NCBI RefSeq assembly: GCF_002078875.1
Contig: NC_034438.1
Location: 17,479,747 to 17,543,746 of the forward strand
DNA from: Numida meleagris
Lineage: Eukaryota > Chordata > Aves > Galliformes > Numididae
DNA: 64,000 nucleotides
Reading direction: 5' to 3'
The stretch's first letter is position 1, and the number at the start of each line of letters is the position of its first letter. Made by a program: the position numbers and the translations under genes. Under the pieces are notes generated by a model, which was not told where the DNA came from, made no database searches, and saw nothing but the letters and a program-made list of their open reading frames with translations. Positions 25,325-36,500 of the stretch are shown in pieces.

Positions 25325-26700
25325 AGAATCATAGAATCACCCAGGTTGGAAAACATCTAATCCAAATGTCCACCTGCCACCAATATTTCTTCAATAAACC
25401 ATGTCCTGTAGTCCAACATCTATATGTTTTTGAACACCTCCAGGGATGATGACTCAGCTACCTCCCTGGGCAGCCCATTCCAGTTTCTGACCACTCTTTC
25501 AGAGAAGGAATTTTTCCTAATGTCCAACCTGAACCTCTCATGTCACAACTTGAGGCCATTCCCTCTAGTCCTATCACTAGTTACGTGGGAGAAGAGGTCG
25601 ACTCCCACCTAGCTACAGTCTCCCTTCAGGTAGCTGTAGAGAACAGTAAGGTCTCCCCTGAGCCTCCTCTTCTCCAGACTAAACATTCCTAGCTCCCTCA
25701 GCCGCTCCTCATAAGACTTGTGCTCCATACCCCTCACCAGTTTTGTTGCCCTTCTCTGGAGATGTTCCAGGGCCTCAATGTCTTGTAGTGAGGGGCCCAA
25801 AGCTGAACACAGTACTCGAAGTACGGCCTCACCAGTACTGAGTACAGGGAGATGATCACCTCCCTGCTCCTGCTGGCAACACTATTTCTGATATGAATCA
25901 GGATGCCATTGTTCTTCTTGGCTACCAGGGCACACTGCTGGCTCATGTTTAGCCAAGCACTGACTGACACCCCCAGGTCCATTTCCTCAACACAGTCTTT
26001 CAGCCACTGTGCCCCAGGCCTGTTGTGTTACCTGGGGTCACTGTGACCAAAGTGCAGGATCTGGCAAGTCCAGATCCTGCTGTAGGACCTTCCTACACTC
26101 AGGCAGATTGACACTTCCTCCCAGCTTAATGTCCTGTGCAAACATACTGAGGGTGCACTCAATCCCCTTGTCCAGGTCGTCAATAAAGGTATTAAACAGG
26201 ATAGGCCCCCATACTGACTCCTGGGGAACACGACTTGAGACTGGTCACCAGCTGGATTTAACTCCATTCATCACCACTCTCTGGGCCTGGCCCTTCAGCC
26301 AGTTCTTTATGCAGCAGAGACTACATCTGTCTGAGCCATGAGTTGCCAGCTTCTCAAGGAGAATACTGTGGGAGACAGTGTCAAAAGCTTTGCTGAAGTC
26401 TAGGCAGACTATGTCAACAGCCTTTCTTTCATCCACCAGGCTGGTAACCTGGCCACAGAAAGAAATAAATTTGGTCAAGCAGGACTTGCTATCACGAAAC
26501 CATTCTTGCTAGGTCTGATCCCCTAGTTGTCCTGCACATGCCATATGATCTCAGTCATGATGACCTTCTCCATAGCCTTCCCTGACACTGAGGTCAGGCT
26601 GATGGGCCTGGATAGTCCTTACAACTGTTCTTGTAGATGGGAGTCACACTGGCAAGTTTCCAATCTTCTAGGATCTCTCCAGTTGATCAGGACTGCTGAT
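25325..26700 (-). mobile_element. CR1: CR1 LINE copy B (antisense), 1.38 kb
   Basis: Antisense CR1 with its 3' end at 25325 (about two octamers, then 'cacccaggttgg') and its 5' truncation near 26700. In minus-strand order it reads 'VDERKAVDIVCLDFSKAFDTVSH' (frame 26245-26478), a damaged catalytic box FAQD at 26131-26142, then '[18 protein letters not shown]' and '[19 protein letters not shown]' (25734-25982), and '[41 protein letters not shown]' (25609-25800, quoted here only by its landmarks). The first catalytic Asp is Gln, and frames are broken. The 3' sequence type (ttagtggg...attggtggtaggtgga in sense) is shared with copy D and with the copy at 38.3 kb. Confidence 0.92.
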
Positions 26701-26707
26701 CAGGCGT

Positions 26708-27477
26708 ACCCCCCTAGTGAGTGACAGAAGCAAACTGGTAACAACAGACAAGGAGAGGGCTGAGGTACTTAAAAAGTTTTTTGCCTCAGTCTTCCCTGAT
26801 AACTGCTCGCCACACATCCCTCAAACATTTGCTATGGTAGGAGGGGATCAGGGAAGCAATGTCTCTCCCACTGTAAGTGAAGATCAGGTTCGTGACCACC
26901 TGAGGAACCTGAGCATCCACAAGTCTATGGGTCCCGATGAGGTACGTCCTAGAGTCCTGAGGAAATTAGCTGATGTGGTTGCTAAGCCAATCCCAATCAT
27001 ATTTGAAAAGTTGTGGCAATCAGGTGAAGTGCCTGGTGACTGCAAAAAAGACAACGTCACACCCATTTTTAAAAAGGGTAGAAAGGATGACCCTGGGAAC
27101 TGTTGACCTGTCAGTCTCACCTTTGTGTTGGGGAAGATCATGGAACTTAGTATAGCTTCCTGGAAGCTATACTAAGGCACATGGAAGGCAGGGAGTGACA
27201 CAGGGAGGATACAAGCAGGAAATCCTGCTTGACCAACCTAGTGGCCTTCTATGATGGTATCGCTGCATCAGTGGACCAGGGAAGAGCCACAGATGTCATC
27301 TGTCTGGACATCAGTAAGGCCTTTAACACAGTACCCCATGACATCCTTCTCTCCAAACTGGAAAGATATGGATTTCATGGGTGGACTGTTCGATGGACAA
27401 AGAACTGGCTCAAGGATCCAGTCCAGAGAGTGGTGGTCAGTGGTTCAATGTCTGGATGGAGATCAGTGACAAGTGGT
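26708..27477 (+). mobile_element. CR1: CR1 LINE copy C, 5' part (host of copy D)
   Basis: Sense CR1 starting in the linker before the RT domain and running into it. The frame 26717-27106 reads '[20 protein letters not shown]', then '[20 protein letters not shown]', then '[15 protein letters not shown]'. A stop replaces the Tyr/Arg of the NYRPVS block near 27103. The frame then reopens at 27229 with '[10 protein letters not shown]' and '[16 protein letters not shown]'. The element is interrupted at 27477 by copy D and resumes at 29113 without loss of sequence, so both halves are one insertion. Confidence 0.93.
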
Positions 27478-29024
27478 CACTGCTTGACCTGGAAGTCTCG
27501 GATGGGGAGTGGAATAAACCCCGCACGATTCAGGAGGAAATGGTCAGAGACCTACTACTCCACGTGGACTGTCACAAGTCCATGGGGCAGGATGAGATCC
27601 ACCCGAGAGTACTGAGGGAGCTAGCGGAAGAGATAGCCAAGCCGCTTTCCATCATCTATCGGCATTCCTGGTCAACTGGAGAGGTCCCAGAAGACTGGAG
27701 ACTTGCCAATGTGACTCCCATCTACAAGAATGGTCATAAGGAGGATCTGGGGAACTACAGGCCTGTCAGCCTGACCTCGATGCCACGGAAGGTTATGGAG
27801 CAGATTGTCCTGAGGGAGAGCACGTGGCATTTGCCACGGGGAATCAGGCTCAGCCAGCATGGGTTTGTGAAGGGCAGGTCCTGCTTGACCAAACTGATCT
27901 CCTTCTATGATCGAGTGACCTGTCTGGTGGATGAGGGAAAGGCTGTTGATGTGGTCTACCTAGACTTCAGCAAACCCTTTGACACTGTTTCCCACAGTGT
28001 TCTCCTGGAGAAACTGGCAGCCCGTGGCTTGGACAGGTACATCCTTTGCTTGGTAAGCCGCTGGCTGGAGGGCTGGGCCCAGAGAGTGGTGGTGAATGGA
28101 GTTAAATCCAGCTGGCAACCAGTCATGAGTGGTGTTCCCCAGCGGTTGGTGCTGGGGCCTGTCCTTTTCAATATCTTTATTGATGGCCTGGATGAAGGCA
28201 TTGAGAGCACCCTCAGTAAGTTTGCAGATGACACCAAGCTGGCAGGAAGTGTCGATCTGCCTGGGGGTAGAGAGGCCCTACAGAGAGATCTGGACAGGCT
28301 GGATCTCTGGGCTGAAGCCAATGGGATGAGGTTCAACAAGACCAAGTGCCGGGTCCTGCACTTTGGTCGCAACAACCCCAGGCAATGCTACAGGCCTGGG
28401 GCAGAGTGGCTGGAAGACTGTGTAGAGGAAACAGACCTTGGGGTATTGGTCGATGCTCGGCTGAGCATGAGCCAGCAGTGTGCCCAGGTGGCCAAGAAGG
28501 CCAATGGCATCCTGGCTTGTATCAGAAATAGTGTTGCCAGTAGGAGTAGGGAGGTAATTGTCCCTCTGTACTCAGCCCTGGTGAGGCTGCACCTTGAGTA
28601 CTGTGTCCAGTTTTGGGCCCCTCACTGCAAGAAAGACATTGAGGCCCTGGAGTGTGTTCAGAGGAGGGCGACGAAGATGATGAGGGGTCTGGAGCACAGG
28701 CCTTATGAGGAGCGGCTGAGGGAGTTGGGATTGTTCAGTCTGGAGACGAGAAGGCTCAGGGGGGACCTTATCACTCTCTATAACTACCTGAAGGGAGGTT
28801 GTAGTGAGCTGGGGGTCAGCCTCTTCTCTCTTGTAACTAGTGACAGGACGAGGGGGAATGGCTTCAAGTTGCGCCAGGGGAGATTTAGGCTGGACATCAG
28901 GAAATTCTACTTTTCTGAAAGAGTGGTCAGTTGCTGGAATGGGCTGCCCAGGGAGGTGGTTGAGTCACCATCCCTGGAGGTGTTCAAGACATGTTTAGAT
29001 ATAGCGTTGAGAGACATGGTTTAG
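27478..29024 (+). pseudogene. CR1 ORF2 fragment with intact reverse transcriptase frame
   Basis: About 515 codons stay open from the insertion boundary to the stop at 29022. The protein would be the reverse transcriptase half of CR1 ORF2, which copies the LINE RNA into DNA at a nicked target. Visible landmarks in order are '[14 protein letters not shown]', '[11 protein letters not shown]', '[15 protein letters not shown]', the GVPQ..VLGP box, the catalytic FADD at 28221-28232, '[23 protein letters not shown]', '[12 protein letters not shown]' and the C-terminal '[34 protein letters not shown]' region. The N-terminal apurinic-type endonuclease is absent, because full-length ORF2 is roughly twice this size. 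The GVPQG box has lost its Gly (reads GVPQR). The first 32 codons of the longest open frame belong to host copy C in a non-native frame. There is no promoter of its own, so it is a dead 5'-truncated copy. Confidence 0.88.
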
Positions 29025-29112
29025 TGGGGTTATTGGTGGTAGGTGGATGGTTGGACTAGGTGATCTTGTAGGTCTTTTCCAACCTAGCTAATTCTATGAT
29101 TCTATGATTCTA
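27478..29112 (+). mobile_element. CR1: CR1 LINE copy D, nested in copy C
   Basis: A 1.6-kb sense CR1 inserted in the RT region of copy C. It is 5'-truncated just before the RT domain and keeps a complete 3' end: ORF2 stop at 29022-29024, short 3' UTR with 'ggttggactaggtgatctt', and about three octamers at 29090-29112. The bases TGGT occur immediately on both sides (27474-27477 and 29113-29116), and the undisturbed element would read through 'agtggtgtcc'. This fits a 4-bp target duplication, although some of it could be microhomology. D is the youngest copy here, judged by its intact frame and nesting. Confidence 0.93.
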
Positions 29113-30092
29113 TGGTGTCCCCATGGGGTCTGTGCTGAGGCCAGTGCTCTTTAATATCTTCATCAGTGACATTGACAGTGGGGTTAAGTGCATCCTCAGC
29201 AAGTTTGCTGATGACACCGAGTTGTGGGGTACAGTTGACACACCTGAAGGATGGGATGCCATCCAGACAGACCTAGACAGGTTTGAGTAGTGGGCCCATG
29301 AGGTTCAACAAATCCAAGCACAAGGTCTTGCACCTGGGTTGAGGCAACCCCCATTACCAGTACAAACTGGGGGATGAAAGGATTGAGCACAATCCTGCCA
29401 AAAAGGACCTGGGAGTATGGGTGGATGGGAAGCTGGACATGAGCCAGAAATGTGTCCTGGTGGCCCAGAAAGCCAATCATATCTTGGGCTGCATCAAAAG
29501 AAGCATGGCCAGCAGGGCAAGGGAGGTGATCCTGCCCTCTGCTCTACTCTGCGCTGGTGAGGTCTCATATGGAGTACTGTGTCCAGATGTAGAGTCCTCA
29601 GTACAAGAGAGACATAGACCTGTTGGAGCAGGTCCAGAAATGGGCCACAAAAATGATATATAGAATGGAACACCTCTTCTATGATGACACCTCTTCTACG
29701 ATGACTTCTACAATGAGAAGAGAGGGCTGCAAGGTGACCCAATAGTGGCCTTTCAGTATCTAATGGGGAGCTACAGGAAAGATGGGTACAGACCCCTTTA
29801 GCAGGGTCTGCGGTGATAGAACAAGGGGAAATGTCTTCAAGCTTAAAGAGGGTAGATTTAGGTTAGATATAAGGAAAAAATCTTTTACAGTGAGGCTGGT
29901 GAGGCATTGGAACAGGCTGCCCAGAGAATGTGGTGGATGCCCTGTCCCTGGAGACTTTCAAGGCGAGGCTGGATAAGGTCCTGGGCAACCTGATCTAGTT
30001 GTGGATGTCCTGTTCCTTGCAGGGGAGTTGGACTAGATGGCCTTCAGAGGTCGCTTCCAACTCCAGGGATTCTATGATTCTATAATTCTATG
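29113..30092 (+). mobile_element. CR1: CR1 LINE copy C, 3' part
   Basis: Continuation of copy C after the nested copy D. It begins in the GVPQGSVLGP box (here mutated), keeps the catalytic FADD at 29204-29215, and runs through 'KKDLGVWVDGKLDMSQKCVLVAQKANHILGCIKRSMASRAREV' in the frame from 29421. It continues through the C-terminal '[11 protein letters not shown]' block to a worn octamer tail at about 30068-30092. Near 29671-29716 it carries a small tandem expansion that the family does not normally have. Frameshifts separate the blocks. C together with its 5' part spans about 1.75 kb of original element. Confidence 0.93.
29671..29716 (+). repeat. 17-bp tandem repeat inside CR1 copy C
   Basis: The unit 'cacctcttctatgatga' (29671-29687) is repeated with one change at 29688-29704, followed by a partial third unit. 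It replaces the usual '[17 protein letters not shown]' coding stretch of CR1, so it arose after insertion and removed part of the ORF. Confidence 0.8.
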
Positions 30093-30330
30093 ATGATGAT
30101 AAATAGTCTCTCTCACTCTGCCTCTCTCTGCCTCAAACTTGTGTACATACATATCCATTTGTTTTGGTTACAAGCAATGGTATGAATTAGAGTTTTCAGA
30201 GCCAACTTGAATAAAAACGTGAATATTTTCTTATACTTGTGATTAAGTGACATAATTTCCATACTTGCTGAATGGTCTTTGCTCCTGTGGAGGGAGCAAA
30301 AACTGGAGAGCTATTTGGGATTGCTAAAAA
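30093..30330. other. unique spacer between CR1 copies
   Basis: AT-rich sequence with a short CT-rich stretch after the CR1 tail. No feature was recognised. Confidence 0.5.
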
Positions 30331-30486
30331 TCATAGAATCATAGAATCATAGAATCATAGAATCATAGAATCATAGAATCATAGAATCATAGANAGAATC
30401 ATAGAATCATAGAATCATAGAATCATAGAATCATAGAATCATAGAATCATAGAATCATAGAATCATAGAATCATAGAATCATAGAA
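30331..30486 (-). repeat. expanded CR1 octamer tail, (TCATAGAA)n
   Basis: Eight perfect TCATAGAA units (30331-30394, the last base an N), a half unit 'agaa' at 30395-30398, then eleven perfect units (30399-30486). The octamer is the CR1 3' tail repeat read on the opposite strand. Other CR1 copies in this window have one to three units. The single N coincides with the phase break, suggesting an unresolved length in the assembly. Confidence 0.95.
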
Positions 30487-30520
30487 TGGCCTGGGTTGAA
30501 AAGGACCTGAAAGATAATCA
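30487..30520 (-). mobile_element. CR1: extremely truncated CR1 3' end
   Basis: Only about 34 bases of CR1 3' UTR ('tggcctgggttgaaaaggac' and a little more) accompany the long octamer array, after which unique sequence follows. Orientation is antisense. Right edge approximate. Confidence 0.85.
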
Positions 30521-33500
30521 GATGACTCAAATAAATTTCTCAACATAGGGTTAAGAGGTGATTACAAAACGAAAGATACTGAAGTTATCTGTGTATGTGT
30601 TTCCTTTTGGGAAAATGCAACACTGCTAACCAGTCTGCTTCACTCAGAAACTGTATTTCTCATACAGATTCAGTATCTAAACTGAAATCTTTCTTTCGCG
30701 TTCTTGTCAACAAACCCAAGCCTGGAAGAACTCCTTTAATGAGGATCATGAGGCACTTTAGTCTTTGCACAAAAGGTGAGGTTACTAAGTAGGGCAAATG
30801 CTGGGGGTAATTTTCCTACTGACACTTGTTTGCTGTCTAGGAAAGGAAATGAGACTACCACAGCATTTTAGAAAGTCTGGTGAGATGCTATTGGACAATT
30901 GTGCCTTTTAGTATATAGGATCAGCCCTTGCCAGATTTGAACTAATTACATGGAGGTAGAACTGGGCAAATATTTTGTTTGGAAAATGTTTTGTCAAGCT
31001 ATTGTGGTTTTTTTGTTGTTGTTGTTTCTGTTTTTTAACCTGATCTTCAGTTTCTTAGGTGAATAGGCCAATTCTTGACCTGCAAGCTTTGCAAGCACAT
31101 TAAATGAAATTAGATATTTTGTTGGATATACTATTAAGTTGTAAGTTTCTTTGTTGGATAAATATTACTTCTATATTCAGACCCTGTTGGTACAAACATA
31201 CAGGATTATGTTCACAGATTTTGCTTTTCTCACATCTCTTTAGATCTAGCTGAAGCATGCTTTGTTCCAAGGAGCATTTCCTAGAGTTGATAAATTCATT
31301 CAAACATTTACAGGAAGTAAATGTGAATGAAATGGAGTTGAAGGAATGAGAATTCACTTCAGAAACATTTAGGAACGTGTCTGAGAGCTATGAAAACCAA
31401 TGGGAGCCTTTCAATTTATAGATAAGAGTCATTTCCAAAGCAGCTGCAAAAAACACAGAGTCCTTCTGCTGAGCCTTCAATCACCTTCCTAAAACAAAGT
31501 GCTAAACTGTTGACTTCACCCTCAGTGCAAGGTCCAAGTATTGGGTATCAGTCAGTATATGCTAGTTACACAGAAAATTGGGGCATGTCTCAAATTGTCA
31601 AGTCTGCTTGTGCAAACTCAATATTTATATTAATTGAGGCGAGAAGTGAATCACAGTCAGACAACTGTTATTTCCTTTGTTCAGATCTGATTGGCACCAC
31701 TGGCTTATGCTGTGCAGTAACTGTCAAGGCGAGACAGGACAAGTATCAGACCTTCAACTTTAAATTGTTTGATGAGAACTTTCATGACATAAACTCGTTT
31801 CAGGCTGGTATAGGTGGCTTTTTTTTTTTTTTAATTCAATGGTAACATTAGGTGAATGTAAAAGCTTTTATTTAAACAAAAAGTTACCAACTTATTTAAC
31901 AATGCTAACAGAAGTATACCTGTCATAGATCTACGTTTCTCTAAAGTTACACTGCTTGAAACAGAGGCTAAGATTTGCTCAATTTCTCTATGATATATTG
32001 ATTGCAACTACCAAGTCCAAAATCCAAGGATTTTTAGATGAAATCAGTAACATGCTAGGGTCTGCATTATCCACTTGCACAACATATCATTGGCAGAAAA
32101 AACAAACACCTTTATCTAAGGCTCGTCAAGTATGAGTCACAAAGTAGAAAGACTGGTAATAACTTACAGTATGTTCTTAGAAATTACTATAAAAGGATAG
32201 AGATTCCATGAGGAAAAGTTGAGCCTGAAGCCTTTTCTCTACTTAGTCTCTTTTGAATGATCCTGGAATCAACGGAATTCAGTCCAAAGGACACGATGTG
32301 CCATGTCAGGTGATGATTATGCCTTTGTGGTCTGCATATTCCTTGTACCTTAAACAAGCACACTGAGAAACTTCAAGTTGTAGTATATGTAGTGATCTCT
32401 TCCTTCAAGATGAGCACTCATAAGTTCACAAGATTGTTACTAACTCCAAAGGTGTTGCAGAGCATCCATTTCTTATCTGCCTTTTGATGAATGTTTAATA
32501 GACAAAAAATCCTTTAGAAAAATAAGTGAACACTCAAGTGTATAGGATAAGATGGACAGAGATGCCAATTTTTTTTTTCATTATCTTCCATATTGAAATA
32601 TGCCCTTGCTTCTCCAAGTAGTAAGGCTGACATTATATCCAGGCCAGGACCTGAAAGACTTCAGAGAACAGAGAGAAGAGAGGCTTGCCATAGAAGACCA
32701 TAGGTAAGCAGTATAATTTGTTAAAGGAGGAAAAAAATGCAGAACTGAAATGGCTAGTAATGACCTGGATATCTCAACTGCAAGATAGGTATCTGTTCGC
32801 TCAGCAAGTTTATTTTAAATTTTACTATTCTGTTTTACATTACTGATAGTAGAAGGATGATGCTGGTTGTTATTCTATGTGAGCCAGTTAGTTCATCCCC
32901 TGCCTGAAACCACAGTCTTCATGTTTCTCAAAGGTTTCTAATATTTCTAGTTTCTGCTTTACATCATATGGTTTTCTGCACCTGATGAAGCTTTAAAGTA
33001 AATCACTGAAACTTAAGCTAAAAGGAGAAAGCTCTTAGGCTTATATAACCTCTATTAAGAGATGACTTAAGTCATTGGGAAAATAAAGTTGAAAAAAAAA
33101 GGAAAAGTCACAGGAATCAAATCATGATTCATGGTTTCTCTTCTAAATGTAACCAAAATTCACTTGAACCAAAAAACTCGTACAAATTCTTCCTTTAATT
33201 AAAATGAGAATATTTGCAAATTAATTTCCCTTATTCTGAAAGCACCATTTAATAACACATACAAAATTAATAGCCACTGTTAGATGGATCAACCAAAGCA
33301 AAAATATGGATCCCATAATTAGAGTATCCACTGCTAGCTCTGTTCATAGGCATGTGGCATGTAAAGGGTGAGACTGGTCCAGCATATGGGAAAAAAAAAA
33401 AGCAACCTGTTTACTTTTGTTTCTAAGGGAACTTCCAGCCATGTGTGTCATCACATACTCTTGCACAGGAGTTTTAAGAATTTGTGCCCTGAGGCTAAAG

Positions 33501-36500
33501 GATGAATATTGTTTTAAGTTACAGATAGGAGAGGGATGATGTATTTAAGCACATAATGGTAAATTCATGCAGCATTGCTGTGCTTTACTTCCTAGTAATC
33601 TTACAACCAGGCAAGTGCTGCTGAGAGTTTTTTGTAGTATTTCTGAGCTAGATACTGAGTTAATGTTTATTTTCTGATTTTCTTTGTCTTTGTATTCTTT
33701 TTCATGGGAGAAAGAGAGATGCAAACTTGAAAATGATGTTGCATGCTCACCTGGAAACTAATTGCCTTGAGTGTTTGCGCCCTGATTAAAAAAAAAAATT
33801 CACAAGCTCTCTTGTATTTTGAACAGGCTTATTCATCAGAGAATCAGAGGAGATCAACATCCCCAGTAACATGCAAAATAAGCCAAACAAACACTTTGTG
33901 TTCCCAAAGCACACATCAGCTTCCATACTTGTAAATCAAGGAGTCTTCTTGCTTCTCTTTTTTGAGGTAACTAATCATTTATCTTTTTATGAACTCTCAG
34001 TCCTCATCAACACAATATATATCATATGTTTATCTGATCTTCCTAACACACTCAGCTATCTTCAACTTCCTGGGCGTTGTTGCCCGGCTCCAGAAGCATA
34101 CTGTAACAAACTGCACTGGGCATCTGCGAGCAAAGTCACTTAATTTTTTTAAAAACAGCTTTCTTTTTATTCTAATAAAATTTCCATCAACTTCCAGTTC
34201 ACATGTGCTAGGAACAAAGGTCAAATTAATGCTGAATAACGGCTGTGGGCATTGATTGGTACAAAGCTAAAATCCAGAAACAGATGTCATTTACAAGTGG
34301 TTAAAGATATATCATGCACTCAGAAAGAACACTTTATATTTCTCTACTAAATTATTTTTGCAGCTGGAGGAATGTGCGGAGTTAAGACTGGGCTCTGTTT
34401 TTAGTGTTGCCATGTCACATGGCAAGAATGAGTTTTTGAAAGTGCTTTATGAAAAGTGCTCTAACTCCTTAGCACAGTGTGTTACATCTAAAGACTGTGG
34501 CTGGCTTCTGTCTGCACACTGGCCCTGTGCATGCAGAGCCTTCCTCTCCAGTGTGCAGGAACATTCCACAGCACTAAGTGGATGTGAAGAGGTTGGGATG
34601 AGCATCCTGGATGTCCCAGCACTGCCTTGAAAATCCTATGTGAAGTCCCCTCTGTGTTTCTACAGAGCTGTGAAAGTGGTAGCCTATGACTTTGAGATCT
34701 TTTTGTATTCTTTCTAGAGGGTGAAATATTTTGAATTCCAGAGGAGCCTTTACCTGTGCTGCTCTCTGGATGAGTCAAAATAATGCCTTTTTGTTCCCTG
34801 TGAAAATTTTCAGGGACAAAGGGCACTCATGTAGCTTTTTGTCTCTGCTAATGTCAACTATGTATTCACTATAATCAGTCAGTGTGAAGGTTTCTCTGAT
34901 GTGTATCAGAGAGACAGCTGACTCCACACCACTCTGTCCCACTGGCTTCCAAATCACTTTCCTAGTAATCGCATTTGAAAGGACGATCATTTTTGCCTTG
35001 GATCAGTATAAAAGCCTTTCCCTCATTAACCCATTTTCCCTCCTGTGCCTGAGGCAGCCCAAGATGAAAAGCTATTGGATGTTTTCAGTCTTTGCTCCAT
35101 GATTTCTACATCACCTTCCTGGAAAGGATGGGGATGTCCTCAACATTCAGACACTCGATCCTCTTCCTCCCTTCTGCAGGCAGCTGTCAGCATTAATTTT
35201 AATGCAGCTCGCTGTGTTGCAGCACTGACTGCACAGCTTCAGATGTGGAAATGATTTAAAATGAAAACAAGCAAATCACTGAAGAGCTTTCCCAAATGGC
35301 AGAAAGGGAGTTGTATAACTGATAGAATGAAAAAAAAAAAATGGAGAAAGAGGCAGTGTACTGGCAAGAAAATTAAACCCAGGGCAGAAAGGAAATACTT
35401 GGAAGGCAAGTGAAAATAGTGGTTTAGTCATTGTTCATGAACAGCTTTAGGCACAAGGCAGTGGAAAACCAGCACTTAGGAGCAGAGAGGGAGTAGTTTC
35501 ACATCATACACCAGAACTCATGGTAACATAGAATGTCACCATTCAGCAAGGATGAGGGTAATGAGGGAATAAAGAGGCCATACCTAGAGAAAAATTGGAT
35601 AAATGGGAAGAAATAAAAGAAATGAAGGAGTCACTGAGAAATGGGGAAAAAAATTAATTTCTTCAATTTATAATACAAGATTACCATCCCCAGTTAAGTT
35701 TAACACAGGGGACTACTGCTTTTGACTCTCAGACTTGGGAAAGATAGGGTAAAATATGTAGATGAAATTCTCTGTCTTGCCCAACAATGAGCATAGACAT
35801 ATAAGTCTTGGATCAAATCAAACCAGTATTTGACTCAAAGTTTGGGCTGTTGGGCTCAATTTGCTCCCAGAAGAGGGAACATAGCTGATATAGAAAATAT
35901 TTCCTCTTGGAGTGACTCCATGGAAAGAGTAACTGCCAGGTGGATACCAGGAGCACGGGATAGTGCAAGGGTTGCAGTACATGTTCTCAGAGTGGTCCAG
36001 AACAGTAGTCTCTGGGTAAGGCCCAAGTCATGCTGAGAGTGCTGTTTGAATAACTGACCAGCCAGCCTGAAAAGTGATACTATTTTCTCCAGAAGAAGGG
36101 AACTTTATTTGAAATAACTTACATATATACATAGATATCTATGAAAAACAATTAAGATGTTAATGAAAAGATAAATGTAAAGGTACAGATATCTGAGCAA
36201 ACTATGAGGTTTCCTTCTATATGCAGTGTTAATTGGAGATTATATGGGTTATTTGGAAGACGAAGTTCAGCAAAATACAGCCACAGTGCTATGTATGGAG
36301 CAGACCACCTTTGGACTAGTCCATTACTAAATTCATCCCTGATAACAAACATCCAGGTGTTAGTGGTTCAGCATGGAAATAGCATCAACACTCCAGAGGG
36401 CTAATAAGCCACACAGAAGGGAAAGGCAGTGTGAAGTGTATGTGTTTTCCTATGGGAAATCTGCAACCTTTGTCAGTCGTGGTTTTGTGCTGGTGCTGTG

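Noticed and set aside
25060..30092. Endogenous retrovirus as the source of the reverse transcriptase
   Set aside because: No LTRs, no gag, protease or integrase; the RT motifs, octamer tail and 5' truncations are those of CR1 LINEs.
30331..30486. Regular short repeats that might suggest a CRISPR array
   Set aside because: There are no spacers; the unit is the CR1 tail octamer in a vertebrate genome.
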